From the NCBI GenBank assembly GCA_021200415.1, contig JAJQGO010000063.1, positions 1-38,699 of the forward strand: 38,699 nt of DNA, read 5' to 3'. Below, piece after piece: positions 1-7,996 of this stretch. The stretch is from Ruminococcus sp. (lineage in GTDB: Bacteria > Bacillota > Clostridia > Oscillospirales > Ruminococcaceae). The notes under the pieces are model-generated. The model did not search any database and was not told the DNA's origin. It saw only the letters and a list, made by a program, of their open reading frames with translations. Within the stretch, counting starts at the first letter, position 1, and every line of letters starts with the position of its first letter. A program made the translations under genes and the position numbers.

Positions 1-584
1 CGCATAACTCTATTGACTGGACAGAGGCTGTCATGTTCACCACGACAAACAACTCATTCGGTCCCACGGAGATAAGCTATCTTGAGAATCGTTTCTGCAA
101 TCTCGCATTGGAAGCAGGTCGCTATCAGGTAAGGAATGGGAATGATCCCAATCCCGGCAATATCACCGAGGAGACAGAAAGTGAGTTAGAGGAGTTCATC
201 GACTATGCTAAAATAGTGATGGGCGCGCTTGGACACAAGGTTTTTGAACCGCTTATGTCGCAAACATCCGAGGCGGAGAAAGATGAACCTCTGCTCCATA
301 TGGATTATAAAAAGGGTCATGCTACTGGAAGAAGGACAAGCGATGGCTTCGTGATTCTCAAAGGTAGCACCATCAATCCGGCGACAACAAAGAGTTGCCC
401 GGAAAATGTACTTAAGGCTCGGCAGAAATATGCGGACAGAATAAGCGATACATATGAACTGACGACGGATATTCTTATGACGAGCGCCAGTGCAGCGGCA
501 GGATTTATTGGCGGAGCATCGCTGAGTGGCAATGCTCTGTGGCATGATGAGCAGGGGAAATCCCTCAAGCAGATAGAGGGATAG
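1..584 (+). CDS. DUF4357 domain protein, 3' part (GIY-YIG nuclease family type)
   Basis: The reading frame is open from the window edge (first full codon at base 3), so the 5' end lies outside; the ATG at 33 is internal rather than a convincing start, as no ribosome binding site precedes it. The last ~75 residues (DGFVILKGSTI, then SCPENVLKARQKY, then GGASLSGNALWHDEQGKSL) match the DUF4357 domain that closes many GIY-YIG nuclease-family proteins of unknown role. The preceding part (SIDWTEAVMFTTT, FGPTEISYLENRF) matches the linker usually seen between the two domains. The catalytic GIY-YIG part cannot be seen here, so nuclease identity is inferred from the C-terminus. The gene converges on recR. 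Confidence 0.75.
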   Translation, partial: HNSIDWTEAVMFTTTNNSFGPTEISYLENRFCNLALEAGRYQVRNGNDPNPGNITEETESELEEFIDYAKIVMGALGHKVFEPLMSQTSEAEKDEPLLHMDYKKGHATGRRTSDGFVILKGSTINPATTKSCPENVLKARQKYADRISDTYELTTDILMTSASAAAGFIGGASLSGNALWHDEQGKSLKQIEG

Positions 585-718
585 TTTGGAGAGGTTATGT
601 TTGGAAATGGTTCTTTGATGAGGAGGCTTGAGTCAGGGTGGCCTTTCTGACTTATACCGCCAAATGGTATCCCCTCATTTCACCCACAGCTTTAGAAATC
701 AAAAAACAAACACCACAC

Positions 719-742
719 AAAAAAGCACGCCCTAAGGCGTGC
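719..742 (-). terminator. Rho-independent terminator of the dnaX-ybaB-recR operon
   Basis: A perfect 7-bp stem GCACGCC/GGCGTGC with loop CTAA is followed on the minus strand by six Ts. It begins 3 bases after the recR stop codon. Confidence 0.85.
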
Positions 743-745
743 CTT

Positions 746-1348
746 TTACATATTATTTCTATTTTCAAGTGCTTTATAAAGCGTGACCTCATCGGCGTAT
801 TCGAGGATTCCTCCCACGGGCAGTCCGAAAGCAAGCCGTGTAACGCGTATTCCCAAGGGCTTCAGCAGATTCGCAATATACAGCGCAGTCGCATCGCCCT
901 CAACAGTGGGATTTGTCGCCATTATAACCTCCTGCACGCTGCCGTCGCCAACTCTTGCAAGAAGCTCCCGTATGCTGAGCTTATCGGGCGTTATGCCGTC
1001 CATAGGCGAAAGAAGGCCATGAAGCACATGGTAAACGCCGTTATACTCCCTCGTCCGCTCGAACGCCGTAACGTCCTTGGGACTTTCAACAACGCAGATA
1101 ATCCGCCTGTCACGTTCATCATCAGAGCAAATGGGACAAAGCTCCTTTTCCGTCAGATTCTGACAGCATTTGCACTTGTGGACGTTTTTCTTTGCGTCAA
1201 GAAGAGCCTGCGCAAATTCCTCAACCGCTTCGTCGTCCATTGACATGACGTGATATGCCAGACGCTGTGCCGATTTCATGCCGATTCCGGGGAGCGACGC
1301 AAATTTTTCCGCAAGTATTACAAGCGGAAGAGCATTATGATCCGCCAT
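746..1348 (-). CDS. recR: Recombination protein RecR
   Basis: At 200 aa this has the usual RecR length. It carries the N-terminal helix-hairpin-helix (FASLPGIGMKSAQRLAYHV), a four-cysteine zinc finger at about residues 59-74 (CKCC...CPIC), and a Toprim region (VVESPKDVTAFE, then YHVLHGLLSPMDGI). RecR acts with RecF/RecO in loading RecA at gaps in the cytoplasm. It starts 5 bases after the ybaB stop, so the two genes are co-transcribed and probably translationally coupled. The dnaX-ybaB-recR order is widely conserved, which supports the call. Confidence 0.98.
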   Translation of the reverse strand: MADHNALPLVILAEKFASLPGIGMKSAQRLAYHVMSMDDEAVEEFAQALLDAKKNVHKCKCCQNLTEKELCPICSDDERDRRIICVVESPKDVTAFERTREYNGVYHVLHGLLSPMDGITPDKLSIRELLARVGDGSVQEVIMATNPTVEGDATALYIANLLKPLGIRVTRLAFGLPVGGILEYADEVTLYKALENRNNM

Positions 1349-1353
1349 TTCAA

Positions 1354-1698
1354 TTAAAACAGTCCGGGAAGTGAAACTCCGCCGGTAATTTTATTCATTT
1401 CGTCCTCAGTTGTCGATTCGATGTTGTTGACAGCCTCGTTTACTGCGCTGATTATAAGGTCCTGAAGCATTTCAATATCCTCGGGGTCAACAACCTCCGG
1501 TTTAAGAGTCAGGGATTTGATGGTTTTCTTTCCTGTGAGGACAACCTCAACTGCTCCGCCGCCGACAGAAGCCGTAAAATCTCTTTCCTCGATGTCATTC
1601 TGAAGCTCTGTTATCTGCTCCTGCATTTTCTGAGCCTGTTTTATCATGGAATTCATATTCTGATTTCCGCCCATATTCTTAGGTATTCTTGCTTTCAT
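1354..1698 (-). CDS. ybaB: YbaB/EbfC family nucleoid-associated protein
   Basis: The 114-aa protein has the YbaB/EbfC fold signature: an N-terminal helix MNSMIKQAQKMQEQITELQ, a central strand GGGAVEVVLTGKKTIKSL, then EVVDPEDIEMLQDLIISAVNEA and a short glycine-rich tail. Members are small dimeric DNA-binding proteins encoded between dnaX and recR. The ATG is preceded by AAAGGAG at a good distance. The dnaX-ybaB gap is unusually long (about 260 bp) because a palindrome-ended repeat lies in it. Confidence 0.95.
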   Translation of the reverse strand: MKARIPKNMGGNQNMNSMIKQAQKMQEQITELQNDIEERDFTASVGGGAVEVVLTGKKTIKSLTLKPEVVDPEDIEMLQDLIISAVNEAVNNIESTTEDEMNKITGGVSLPGLF

Positions 1699-1729
1699 TT
1701 TTTAGTTCTCCTTTAAATTAAATTTCTGC

Positions 1730-1763
1730 AGCAACCCTGACAGGTAATTCCTGTGATGCTACC
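1730..1763. repeat. Palindromic module next to the 1765-1959 repeat
   Basis: Nested inverted repeats (AGCA...TGCT around ACAGG-TAATT-CCTGT) abut the left end of the large repeat. Read on the minus strand they align by eye with the hairpin at 28186-28222, which also touches a copy of the same repeat. This could be a read-through terminator or a second, smaller mobile palindrome. Confidence 0.5.
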
Positions 1764-1764
1764 T

Positions 1765-1959
1765 TAAGGCAACACCGCACAAAGCCCGCCTGACGGCTTT
1801 GCCGCACATCTACTCGCCAATTTCCGCCATCTTTCGCAAAAATTTTTTGACATACGTTAGTATGCCTGCAAAATTTTTGTTGCATCTGACGAAAATATGG
1901 ACGTAGTTTATGCTCGGAGAGTATATCTGCACGACAATCTTCGTGCGGTGTTACCTTAA
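1765..1959. repeat. MITE-like repeat with 20-bp terminal inverted repeats, copy 1
   Basis: The left end TAAGGCAACACCGCACAAAG and right end CTTCGTGCGGTGTTACCTTA form a 20-bp terminal inverted repeat with two mismatches. A second copy at 28007-28186 shares both ends and much of the interior (GCCTGACGGCTTTGCCGCACATCT next to the left end; ATCTGCACGACAATCTT next to the right end) in the same orientation. There is no open frame that looks coding, so a non-autonomous element or a large RNA hairpin is the best description. It lies between dnaX and ybaB, and its right end contains the dnaX stop codon (1956-1958). Confidence 0.8.
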
Positions 1960-3563
1960 TTATTTTCAACAGCCGTTTCGATACTGCTGTCAATTGCTTT
2001 TTTTACGAGCTGCTCCGCCATAGACTGCTGCTGATCCTTTGATACGGCGCAGCGTGCCCGTATGACATAACGCTGACCGAGAACGCGCGCAATTGCTTCG
2101 CCAAGTGATACAGCGTTTTCCTTATTTTTGAAGAGTGTGATAAAAAATCTGTTCTGCGCCGTAATAAAGATAACATTTCCTGCAACTGCGGCAGTTGAGC
2201 CTTCAAGGCTTCCCGCAACAGAGGGATTAACCTTCCTGAATTCCTCAAGTACGCTGTCCCAGCTCTCGCACGGCTTTAAATCCTCCGGACGAAGCTTTCT
2301 CAGATCAACAGACGGTACAGGCTCGCTGTCCACGGCAGGATTATTTGCGGAGAGAACCTCCGGCTTTCCGGCCCCTCCCGCAGGAGCGCTGCCCATTGCC
2401 GAAACAGAACTGATTTTATTCTCTAACTGTTTTATTTTATCATAAATTTCAGAATTGTCAATAGCCTGAGAGGTATTCTTTACATTTCCGCAAAGTCTTA
2501 TGAGCGTCATTTCAAATTCCACACGCCGATTCATGACCTTGTTCATACGCTCACGGCATTCCTGAAGCATCTCAAGGCGGTTCATTACGGTATCAAGGTC
2601 GGATTTTTCCGCAAGAGCCTTTATTTTCGCAAGCTCATCGGGCATTGCGGCGATAAGACTGTCAGCAGTTGACGGCGAAACCTTAATAAGCATGATGTTG
2701 CGGAGCTGCATAATAAGCTCCTCGCAAAGTCGGGATAAATCCTTCGACATATCGTACAGGGAATTTGTAATTGCAAGTGCCTTAGCCGTATCGCCCTCGG
2801 AAACAGCATCAAGCATCTCATAGAGATATTCCCGTCCCGCAATACCTGCGGCTGCGGAAACAGTTTCGGAATCAACCCTGTCGGAGCAGACCGAGCATTG
2901 GTCGAGGAGTGAAACGGCATCTCTCATTCCACCGTCGGCAAGCTTTGCGATAAGAGCTGCTCCGTCCTCAGTCAGATTGATATTCTCCTGAGAGGCGATA
3001 TAGAGAAGTCTGTCCGCAATATCCTCCGCCCTGATACGCCGGAAGTCATACCGCTGACAGCGTGAAGCAATAGTTGCAGGGACCTTATGAATCTCGGTGG
3101 TGGCAAGGATAAATTTAACATATGGCGGCGGCTCCTCCATAATTTTCAGCAGCGCGTTGAATGCGCTTGTTGAAAGCATATGAACCTCATCTATAATGTA
3201 GATTTTATATTTTCCCCGTTCGGGAGTATAGACAGCTCCGTCACGGAGGTCGCGTATATCGTCTACACCGTTGTTTGAAGCGGCATCTATTTCGATAATA
3301 TCCGTAAGCGCGCCGCTGTCGGCGTCACGGCAGATGTCGCATTCAAGACAGGGATTGCCGTCGTGCATATTGCGGCAGTTCACAGCCTTTGCGAGGATTC
3401 TTGCGCAGGTGGTTTTACCTGTACCTCTCGAGCCTGTAAAAAGGTACGCATGAGCGGTTTTTCCGCTTTTTATCTGATTTTTCAGCGTATCGGTAATATG
3501 CTGCTGGGAGATAACGTCGTCAAAGGACATAGGTCTCCATTTCGTGTACAAAGCCTTATACAA
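1956..3563 (-). CDS. dnaX: DNA polymerase III subunit gamma/tau
   Basis: The clamp-loader ATPase of the replisome. After the start come ALYTKWRP, a Walker A motif (GSRGTGKTTCAR), a four-cysteine zinc site (C...CLECDIC), Walker B (IIDEVHMLS), and the sensor region ILATTEIHKVPATIASRCQRYDF. A variable tau-like C-terminus follows. The TTG at 3561-3563 is taken as the start, giving 535 aa: AAAGGAG precedes it by 7-8 bases and it yields the family-typical MYKALYTKWRP. A longer frame to 3635 would run into the SRP RNA. The stop codon lies within the end of the repeat at 1765-1959. I saw no slippery A-AAA-AAG site, so separate gamma and tau forms are not supported. Confidence 0.97.
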   Translation of the reverse strand: MYKALYTKWRPMSFDDVISQQHITDTLKNQIKSGKTAHAYLFTGSRGTGKTTCARILAKAVNCRNMHDGNPCLECDICRDADSGALTDIIEIDAASNNGVDDIRDLRDGAVYTPERGKYKIYIIDEVHMLSTSAFNALLKIMEEPPPYVKFILATTEIHKVPATIASRCQRYDFRRIRAEDIADRLLYIASQENINLTEDGAALIAKLADGGMRDAVSLLDQCSVCSDRVDSETVSAAAGIAGREYLYEMLDAVSEGDTAKALAITNSLYDMSKDLSRLCEELIMQLRNIMLIKVSPSTADSLIAAMPDELAKIKALAEKSDLDTVMNRLEMLQECRERMNKVMNRRVEFEMTLIRLCGNVKNTSQAIDNSEIYDKIKQLENKISSVSAMGSAPAGGAGKPEVLSANNPAVDSEPVPSVDLRKLRPEDLKPCESWDSVLEEFRKVNPSVAGSLEGSTAAVAGNVIFITAQNRFFITLFKNKENAVSLGEAIARVLGQRYVIRARCAVSKDQQQSMAEQLVKKAIDSSIETAVENN

Positions 3564-3600
3564 ATCAACCGCTCCTTTCGGCAATTCAGCTATAAAAAAT

Positions 3601-3720
3601 CCGGAGCATAGATGTGCAGGCTTGCTGCGGCACACGAAGCGCTCCGCTTAATGCTGCTCGGTCTCCCGTCTGACATGGTTCACGGTGTTTCGTTGCACAG
3701 GGCCCGCACATCTATATTCC
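3601..3720 (-). ncRNA. ffs: Signal recognition particle RNA, small bacterial type
   Basis: Read on the minus strand, bases 3715-3706 (ATAGATGTGC) pair perfectly with 3617-3608 (GCACATCTAT), closing a long hairpin. The apical part contains the SRP helix-8 core: GTCAGACGGGAGACCGAGCA, followed by GCATTAAG. Flanks such as GTGCAACGAAA and GTGTGCCGCA are also typical of bacterial SRP RNA. The RNA binds Ffh to direct membrane proteins to the Sec translocon. A run of six Ts (3599-3594) follows the 3' end. ffs directly upstream of dnaX is a common Firmicutes arrangement. The exact ends are approximate. Confidence 0.9.
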
Positions 3721-3768
3721 GGAATTTCCTGCTGAAATCACATTTCAAGATTATATGCACTATCAATA

Positions 3769-3797
3769 AGTTTACCACATATGAGATGGTTTGTCAA
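3769..3797 (-). promoter_or_regulatory. Promoter for ffs (and probably dnaX)
   Basis: On the minus strand TTGACA (3797-3792), a 17-base spacer and TAAACT (3774-3769) form a near-consensus vegetative promoter about 45 bases before the SRP RNA. A second TATAAT-like hexamer lies at 3755-3750 but has a poor -35. Confidence 0.7.
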
Positions 3798-3931
3798 GGG
3801 GTTTTTGAAAATAAATCATCATCCGGAGGGAAGAGGTGCTGCCACAGACTCTTCGTCTCTTGTTAAAATGCAATAAAATGGCAATTGAGACTGCCAGTTT
3901 TAGTAAAAAACGCCGAAAATAAATAAAACGC

Positions 3932-3960
3932 TTGACAAAGGGAAATAATAGTGATAAATT
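3932..3960 (+). promoter_or_regulatory. Vegetative promoter of the hrcA operon
   Basis: TTGACA (3932-3937), a 17-base spacer and TAAATT (3955-3960). The predicted start point falls inside the CIRCE operator, as expected for HrcA repression. Confidence 0.75.
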
Positions 3961-3964
3961 ATAA

Positions 3965-3991
3965 TTAGCACTCAGGCAAAGGGAGTGCTAA
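3965..3991. promoter_or_regulatory. CIRCE operator (HrcA binding site)
   Basis: A perfect inverted repeat TTAGCACTC - 9 bases - GAGTGCTAA, identical to the CIRCE consensus. HrcA binds it to repress the heat-shock operon, and here it controls its own gene plus grpE, dnaK and dnaJ. Confidence 0.97.
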
Positions 3992-4013
3992 AACAAGAAA
4001 GGTTGTGTGAAAC

Positions 4014-5069
4014 GTGGACGATAGAAAGCTGAAGATTCTCGCAGCTGTGGTTGACGAATATCTTCGGACGGGCGAGCCGGTTGGCTCAAAAGCAATTGCA
4101 GGTCTTGCAGACATCAATGTTTCCTCCGCAACCATAAGAAACGATATGGCGGCTCTTGAACAGCTTGGCTACCTTGAACAGCCTCATACCTCCGCAGGAA
4201 GAGTTCCCACATTTTTGGGATACCGACTGTATATTGATGAGCTTATGACGCTGCCGGAGCTGTCCGATGAGGAAAAATCACGTCTTGATGAAATGCTGGG
4301 CGATAAAGAGAACCTGACGGAGGAGCTTATCGTTCAGAACGCCGTAACAGCTCTTTCGGAGCTTACTCAATGTACGGCAGTCGTATCAACCTCCGCACCG
4401 AGATTTTCTGTAATCGCCAAGGTTGAGGTTATCCCTACAGGCAAGCGGCTTTACGTTATTCTGCTTATTACCTCTAACGGAAGCATTAAGAATAAGGCGT
4501 GCAGACTGGAATTTGACCTTAGCCACGAACAGCTTGATTTTTTTACACATTATATAGAAGAGAACCTCAGCGGAATTTCCGTTGACGAGCTTTCCGAAGA
4601 GATGTTCGATAAGATGATTACAGCTATGAGCGCCTACATGGTTACGCTTTCTCCCCTTGTTAAGGGAATATGTGAGCTTTCCGCGGATTTGCGTCATGAG
4701 GAAATCACCATGAGCGGTGAGGATAAGCTTTTCTCCTATGGGGATCTCGACAAAATGGAGGTAGTTCGTTTTATTGAGCATAAGGACGCTCTTGCGGATT
4801 TGCTTGGCGAGGCATTCAGCGGAATTCAGGTTAAATTCGGTTCGGAGAATAACAGCTTCGTTATCGGCAATTCAAGCATGATTCTCTCGAAATACCGCAG
4901 ACATGGCAGAGAGGCAGGCTCAATCGGTATTATAGGCCCTATGCGGGTTGACTATAAGAAAATTATTCCCTATGTGGAATATTTTACACAAAAAATAACT
5001 GCTCTTATTTCAGAGGAGGAGGAAGATCCAAAGCTTTTGCCGGAAAATCCCGATCCCCCTCACAAGTAA
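4014..5069 (+). CDS. hrcA: Heat-inducible transcription repressor HrcA
   Basis: The 351-aa protein has the HrcA winged-helix N-terminus (RKLKILAAVVDEYLRTGEPVG, then SSATIRNDMAALEQLGYLEQ and HTSAGRVPT) and the GAF-like dimerisation domain, ending near residue 340 with IGIIGPMRVDYKKIIPYVEY. It represses class I heat-shock genes through CIRCE and depends on chaperonin for activity in known systems. The start is GTG, with AGAAAGG about 11 bases upstream. It is first in an operon with grpE (28-base gap), dnaK and dnaJ. groES/groEL are not in this window. Confidence 0.98.
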   Translation: MDDRKLKILAAVVDEYLRTGEPVGSKAIAGLADINVSSATIRNDMAALEQLGYLEQPHTSAGRVPTFLGYRLYIDELMTLPELSDEEKSRLDEMLGDKENLTEELIVQNAVTALSELTQCTAVVSTSAPRFSVIAKVEVIPTGKRLYVILLITSNGSIKNKACRLEFDLSHEQLDFFTHYIEENLSGISVDELSEEMFDKMITAMSAYMVTLSPLVKGICELSADLRHEEITMSGEDKLFSYGDLDKMEVVRFIEHKDALADLLGEAFSGIQVKFGSENNSFVIGNSSMILSKYRRHGREAGSIGIIGPMRVDYKKIIPYVEYFTQKITALISEEEEDPKLLPENPDPPHK

Positions 5070-5097
5070 CCAGACAAAGAAAGGAGCTTGATTACCA

Positions 5098-5682
5098 ATG
5101 AAGGAAAAAAATAACGAGCCTTTGGATGAGCTTGAAAACGATATTCCCGAAGCTGATTCCGAAACGGAAGAGATTCCCGATAATGTGGATTGCGATTCCG
5201 GCAGCGATGAGGATGACGCTGCAAGCGAATATAACGATACAGCCGCCAAAATCGAGGAAATCGAAAACGCTCTTCAGGAGGCTAACGATAAGTATCTGCG
5301 GCTCTTTGCGGAATATGACAACTACCGCAAAAGAACGTCTAAGGAAAAAACCGAAACATACAACAATGCCGTATCCAGAACAGTTGAAAGTCTGCTTCCC
5401 GTTGTTGACAGCTTTGAGCGTTCCCTTGAAACGGACTGCTCAGACGAAAACTTCAAGAACGGCATGAATATGATTTTCACTCAGCTTATGGGTATCATGG
5501 AAAAGCTTGGCGTTACGGAGGTTTCCGGCGTGGGAGCTGAGTTTGACCCGAACGTCCATAATGCTATCAGCCAGCAGGACGAAACCGACTACGCTTCGGG
5601 ATATGTCTGCATGGTCTATCAGAAGGGCTACAAGCTGGGCGATAAGCTCATACGTCCTGCTATGGTCGCTGTGGCAAACTAA
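5098..5682 (+). CDS. grpE: Nucleotide exchange factor GrpE
   Basis: The 194-aa protein has a very acidic, disordered N-terminus (about residues 1-50), a coiled coil (AAKIEEIENALQEANDKYLRLFAEYDNYRKRT), and the C-terminal beta wing (GAEFDPNVHNAISQQ ... YQKGYKLGDKLIRPAMVAVA). It releases ADP from DnaK. ATG with GGAG upstream. It lies between hrcA and dnaK in the CIRCE-controlled operon. A short palindrome starting TAAGGCAG follows its stop codon. Confidence 0.97.
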   Translation: MKEKNNEPLDELENDIPEADSETEEIPDNVDCDSGSDEDDAASEYNDTAAKIEEIENALQEANDKYLRLFAEYDNYRKRTSKEKTETYNNAVSRTVESLLPVVDSFERSLETDCSDENFKNGMNMIFTQLMGIMEKLGVTEVSGVGAEFDPNVHNAISQQDETDYASGYVCMVYQKGYKLGDKLIRPAMVAVAN

Positions 5683-5685
5683 AGC

Positions 5686-5721
5686 TAAGGCAGCACAGTA
5701 AAATTCATGCGATACTGCCTA
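5686..5721. repeat. Short TAAGGC-type palindrome between grpE and dnaK
   Basis: TAAGGCAG (5686-5693) is mirrored by CTGCCTA (5715-5721). The left end TAAGGCAGCAC resembles the terminal repeat of the elements at 1765 and 28007. No T-run follows, so it is not a classic terminator; it may attenuate or process the grpE-dnaK mRNA. Confidence 0.45.
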
Positions 5722-5790
5722 TTCATCGGAGCATTTTGTTCCGTTTCATATAAAAAGTAAATTTTTGATGAATTACAGGAGGTAATCATT

Positions 5791-7644
5791 ATGGGAAAAA
5801 TTATAGGTATTGATCTTGGTACAACTAACTCTTGCGTAGCTGTTATGGAGGGCGGAAACGCTGTTGTTATTCCTAACTCAGAGGGCGCAAGAACCACACC
5901 GTCAGTCGTTGCCTTCACAAACAACGGCGAAAGACTTGTAGGTCAGGTTGCTAAAAGACAGGCTATCACAAATCATGACAGAACTATTTCTTCAATCAAA
6001 AGACACATGGGTTCGGATTATAAGGTTGCCATTGACGGCAAGAATTATACTCCGCAGGAAATTTCAGCTATGATTCTTCAGAAGCTCAAGAAGGACGCTG
6101 AGGCTTACCTCGGAGAACCAGTTACAGAGGCTGTTATTACAGTTCCTGCTTACTTCACAGACTCCCAGAGACAGGCAACTAAGGACGCAGGTCAGATTGC
6201 AGGTCTTACGGTAAAGAGAATCATAAACGAGCCTACTGCCGCAGCTCTTTCCTACGGTATCGACAAGGAAGAGGATCAGACAGTTATGGTTTACGACCTC
6301 GGCGGCGGTACGTTTGATGTATCTATCATTGAAATGGGCGAGGACGTTCAGCAGGTTCTTGCAACTGCCGGAAACAACCACCTCGGCGGCGATGACTTCG
6401 ACCAGCGCATTATTGACTGGATTGTAAGCGAATTCTCCAAGACAGAGGGAATTGACCTCTCCAAGGACAAAATGGCTGCACAAAGACTCAAGGACGCTGC
6501 TGAAAAGTCAAAAATAGAGCTTTCATCTACAACAACCTCAAATATCAATATCCCCTTTATCACTGTTGATTCTACAGGTACTGCAAAGCACCTTGATCTC
6601 ACTCTGACACAGGCTAAGTTCAACGAGCTTACAGCAGATCTTGTTGAAGCTACAATGGGCCCTGTAAGACAGGCACTCAGCGACAGCGGACTCAGCGTAT
6701 CTGAAATCAGCAAGGTTCTTATGGTCGGCGGCTCTTCGAGAATTCCGGCTGTTCAGGAGGCTGTAAGAAAGCTCATCAACAAAGACCCCTTCAAGGGAAT
6801 CAACCCCGATGAGTGCGTTGCTCTCGGAGCTGCATATCAGGGCGGTATCCTCGGCGGAGAGGTTGAAAACGGACTCCTTCTTCTTGATGTAACTCCCCTT
6901 TCGCTCGGTATCGAAACAGCCGGCGGTGTCTGCACAAAGATGATTGAGAGAAATACTACAATTCCTACAAAGAAGTCGCAGATTTTCTCAACATACGCAG
7001 ATAATCAGCCTGCCGTTGACATCAACGTTCTTCAGGGTGAGCGTGAATTCGCACGCGACAACAAGCAGCTCGGAACATTCCGTCTTGACGGTATTGCTCC
7101 CGCACCGAGAGGAATCCCACAGATTGAGGTTACCTTCGATATTGACCGTAACGGTATTGTTCACGTTTCCGCTAAGGATCTCGGCACAGGCAAGGAGCAG
7201 AACATCTCTATCACGGCTTCTACAAATATGTCTAAGGACGATATTGACAAGGCTGTCAAGGAGGCTGAACAGTATGCCGAGGAGGACAAGAAGCGCCGTG
7301 AACAGGTAGACACAAAGAATGAAGCTGAGAATCTCGTGTTCCAGTGCGAAAAGGCTCTCGGAGAATTCGGAGATAAGGTATCGGCTGATGAGAAGTCCGC
7401 TATCGAGTCAAAATGCGCTGCACTCAAGGCTGCAATCGGCGCAGATAATTATGATGAAATCAAGACTAAGAAGGACGATCTTCAGAAGGCGTTCTACGAC
7501 CTTTCGGCTAAGATTTATCAGCAGGCAAGCCCCGATGGACAGGGAATTGATCCGTCACAGTTCTCAAATATGGGCGGTCAGCCCGATTCGGGAAACGACG
7601 ATCCGAACGGCGATGTAGTTGATGCTGATTTCACAGAGGAATAA
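5791..7644 (+). CDS. dnaK: Molecular chaperone DnaK (Hsp70)
   Basis: The 617-aa protein has all Hsp70 landmarks: [14 protein letters not shown] at the N-terminus, the ATPase signatures [13 protein letters not shown] and [16 protein letters not shown], the interdomain linker [16 protein letters not shown], a substrate-binding domain, and an acidic tail ending [10 protein letters not shown]. It folds client proteins with DnaJ and GrpE. The ATG has GGAGG 8 bases upstream. It is slightly longer than some Gram-positive forms but lacks the insertion found in the ATPase domain of Gram-negative DnaK, as expected for Firmicutes. Confidence 0.99.
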   Translation: MGKIIGIDLGTTNSCVAVMEGGNAVVIPNSEGARTTPSVVAFTNNGERLVGQVAKRQAITNHDRTISSIKRHMGSDYKVAIDGKNYTPQEISAMILQKLKKDAEAYLGEPVTEAVITVPAYFTDSQRQATKDAGQIAGLTVKRIINEPTAAALSYGIDKEEDQTVMVYDLGGGTFDVSIIEMGEDVQQVLATAGNNHLGGDDFDQRIIDWIVSEFSKTEGIDLSKDKMAAQRLKDAAEKSKIELSSTTTSNINIPFITVDSTGTAKHLDLTLTQAKFNELTADLVEATMGPVRQALSDSGLSVSEISKVLMVGGSSRIPAVQEAVRKLINKDPFKGINPDECVALGAAYQGGILGGEVENGLLLLDVTPLSLGIETAGGVCTKMIERNTTIPTKKSQIFSTYADNQPAVDINVLQGEREFARDNKQLGTFRLDGIAPAPRGIPQIEVTFDIDRNGIVHVSAKDLGTGKEQNISITASTNMSKDDIDKAVKEAEQYAEEDKKRREQVDTKNEAENLVFQCEKALGEFGDKVSADEKSAIESKCAALKAAIGADNYDEIKTKKDDLQKAFYDLSAKIYQQASPDGQGIDPSQFSNMGGQPDSGNDDPNGDVVDADFTEE

Positions 7645-7996
7645 GAATAAATGACAGCACCGCATATGAAAAAATGATTTGCGGTTCTGCCTGAATAAAA
7701 AACCGAGGGGCGGAAATTGTTTCGCCCTAAAGGTGTATTTATAGGTGTTGCCCGTTCGGCTTCACGCGGAACATATGGGTCGCTCTTACTTGAGCGAGTT
7801 CACATAAACGGTGTGCGTGGATTTTTCAGCGTGATTTTGTACCCTGCAAGGCAAAATCATGCGGACATACTATCATATTTCAAGTAATATTAACGCCGCA
7901 GAGGGCGAGATTCGCAAAAAGACACGTGCAGCGGTTTGTGTGAAAACGCTCTGATCTTGCAGCCACATTGTAGGGGCGGCAGAATGGAGAATAAAT
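7645..7996. other. 352-bp dnaK-dnaJ intergenic region with several hairpins
   Basis: No gene is seen here. It holds a palindrome at 7655-7689 (CAGCACCGCA / TGCGGTTCTG), whose left arm resembles the end of the 1765/28007 repeats. A GGGCG/CGCCC hairpin follows near 7705-7727, then a CGCTC/GAGCG hairpin near 7772-7787. An 8-bp stem TGATTTTG/CAAAATCA lies at 7832-7859. The gap is long for genes usually co-transcribed, so internal termination, mRNA processing or an inserted repeat is likely. Confidence 0.6.

Noticed and set aside
597..650. Possible 17-codon peptide after the DUF4357 gene with GAGAGG upstream
   Set aside because: Too short and without any supporting conservation that can be seen from one sequence.
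638..1243. 201-aa plus-strand frame over recR
   Set aside because: Antisense to a confident recR gene; composition and lack of a start site mark it as a shadow frame.
1718..1993. 91-aa frame across the repeat between dnaX and ybaB
   Set aside because: It spans the non-coding terminal-inverted-repeat element and has no family features; the same stretch in the second copy is not open.
1956..3563. Programmed frameshift making gamma from dnaX
   Set aside because: No slippery heptamer with a following stem was found in the reading frame.
7700..7990. Riboswitch or T-box upstream of dnaJ
   Set aside because: No T-box consensus or known aptamer core words are visible, and a chaperone gene is an unlikely target.
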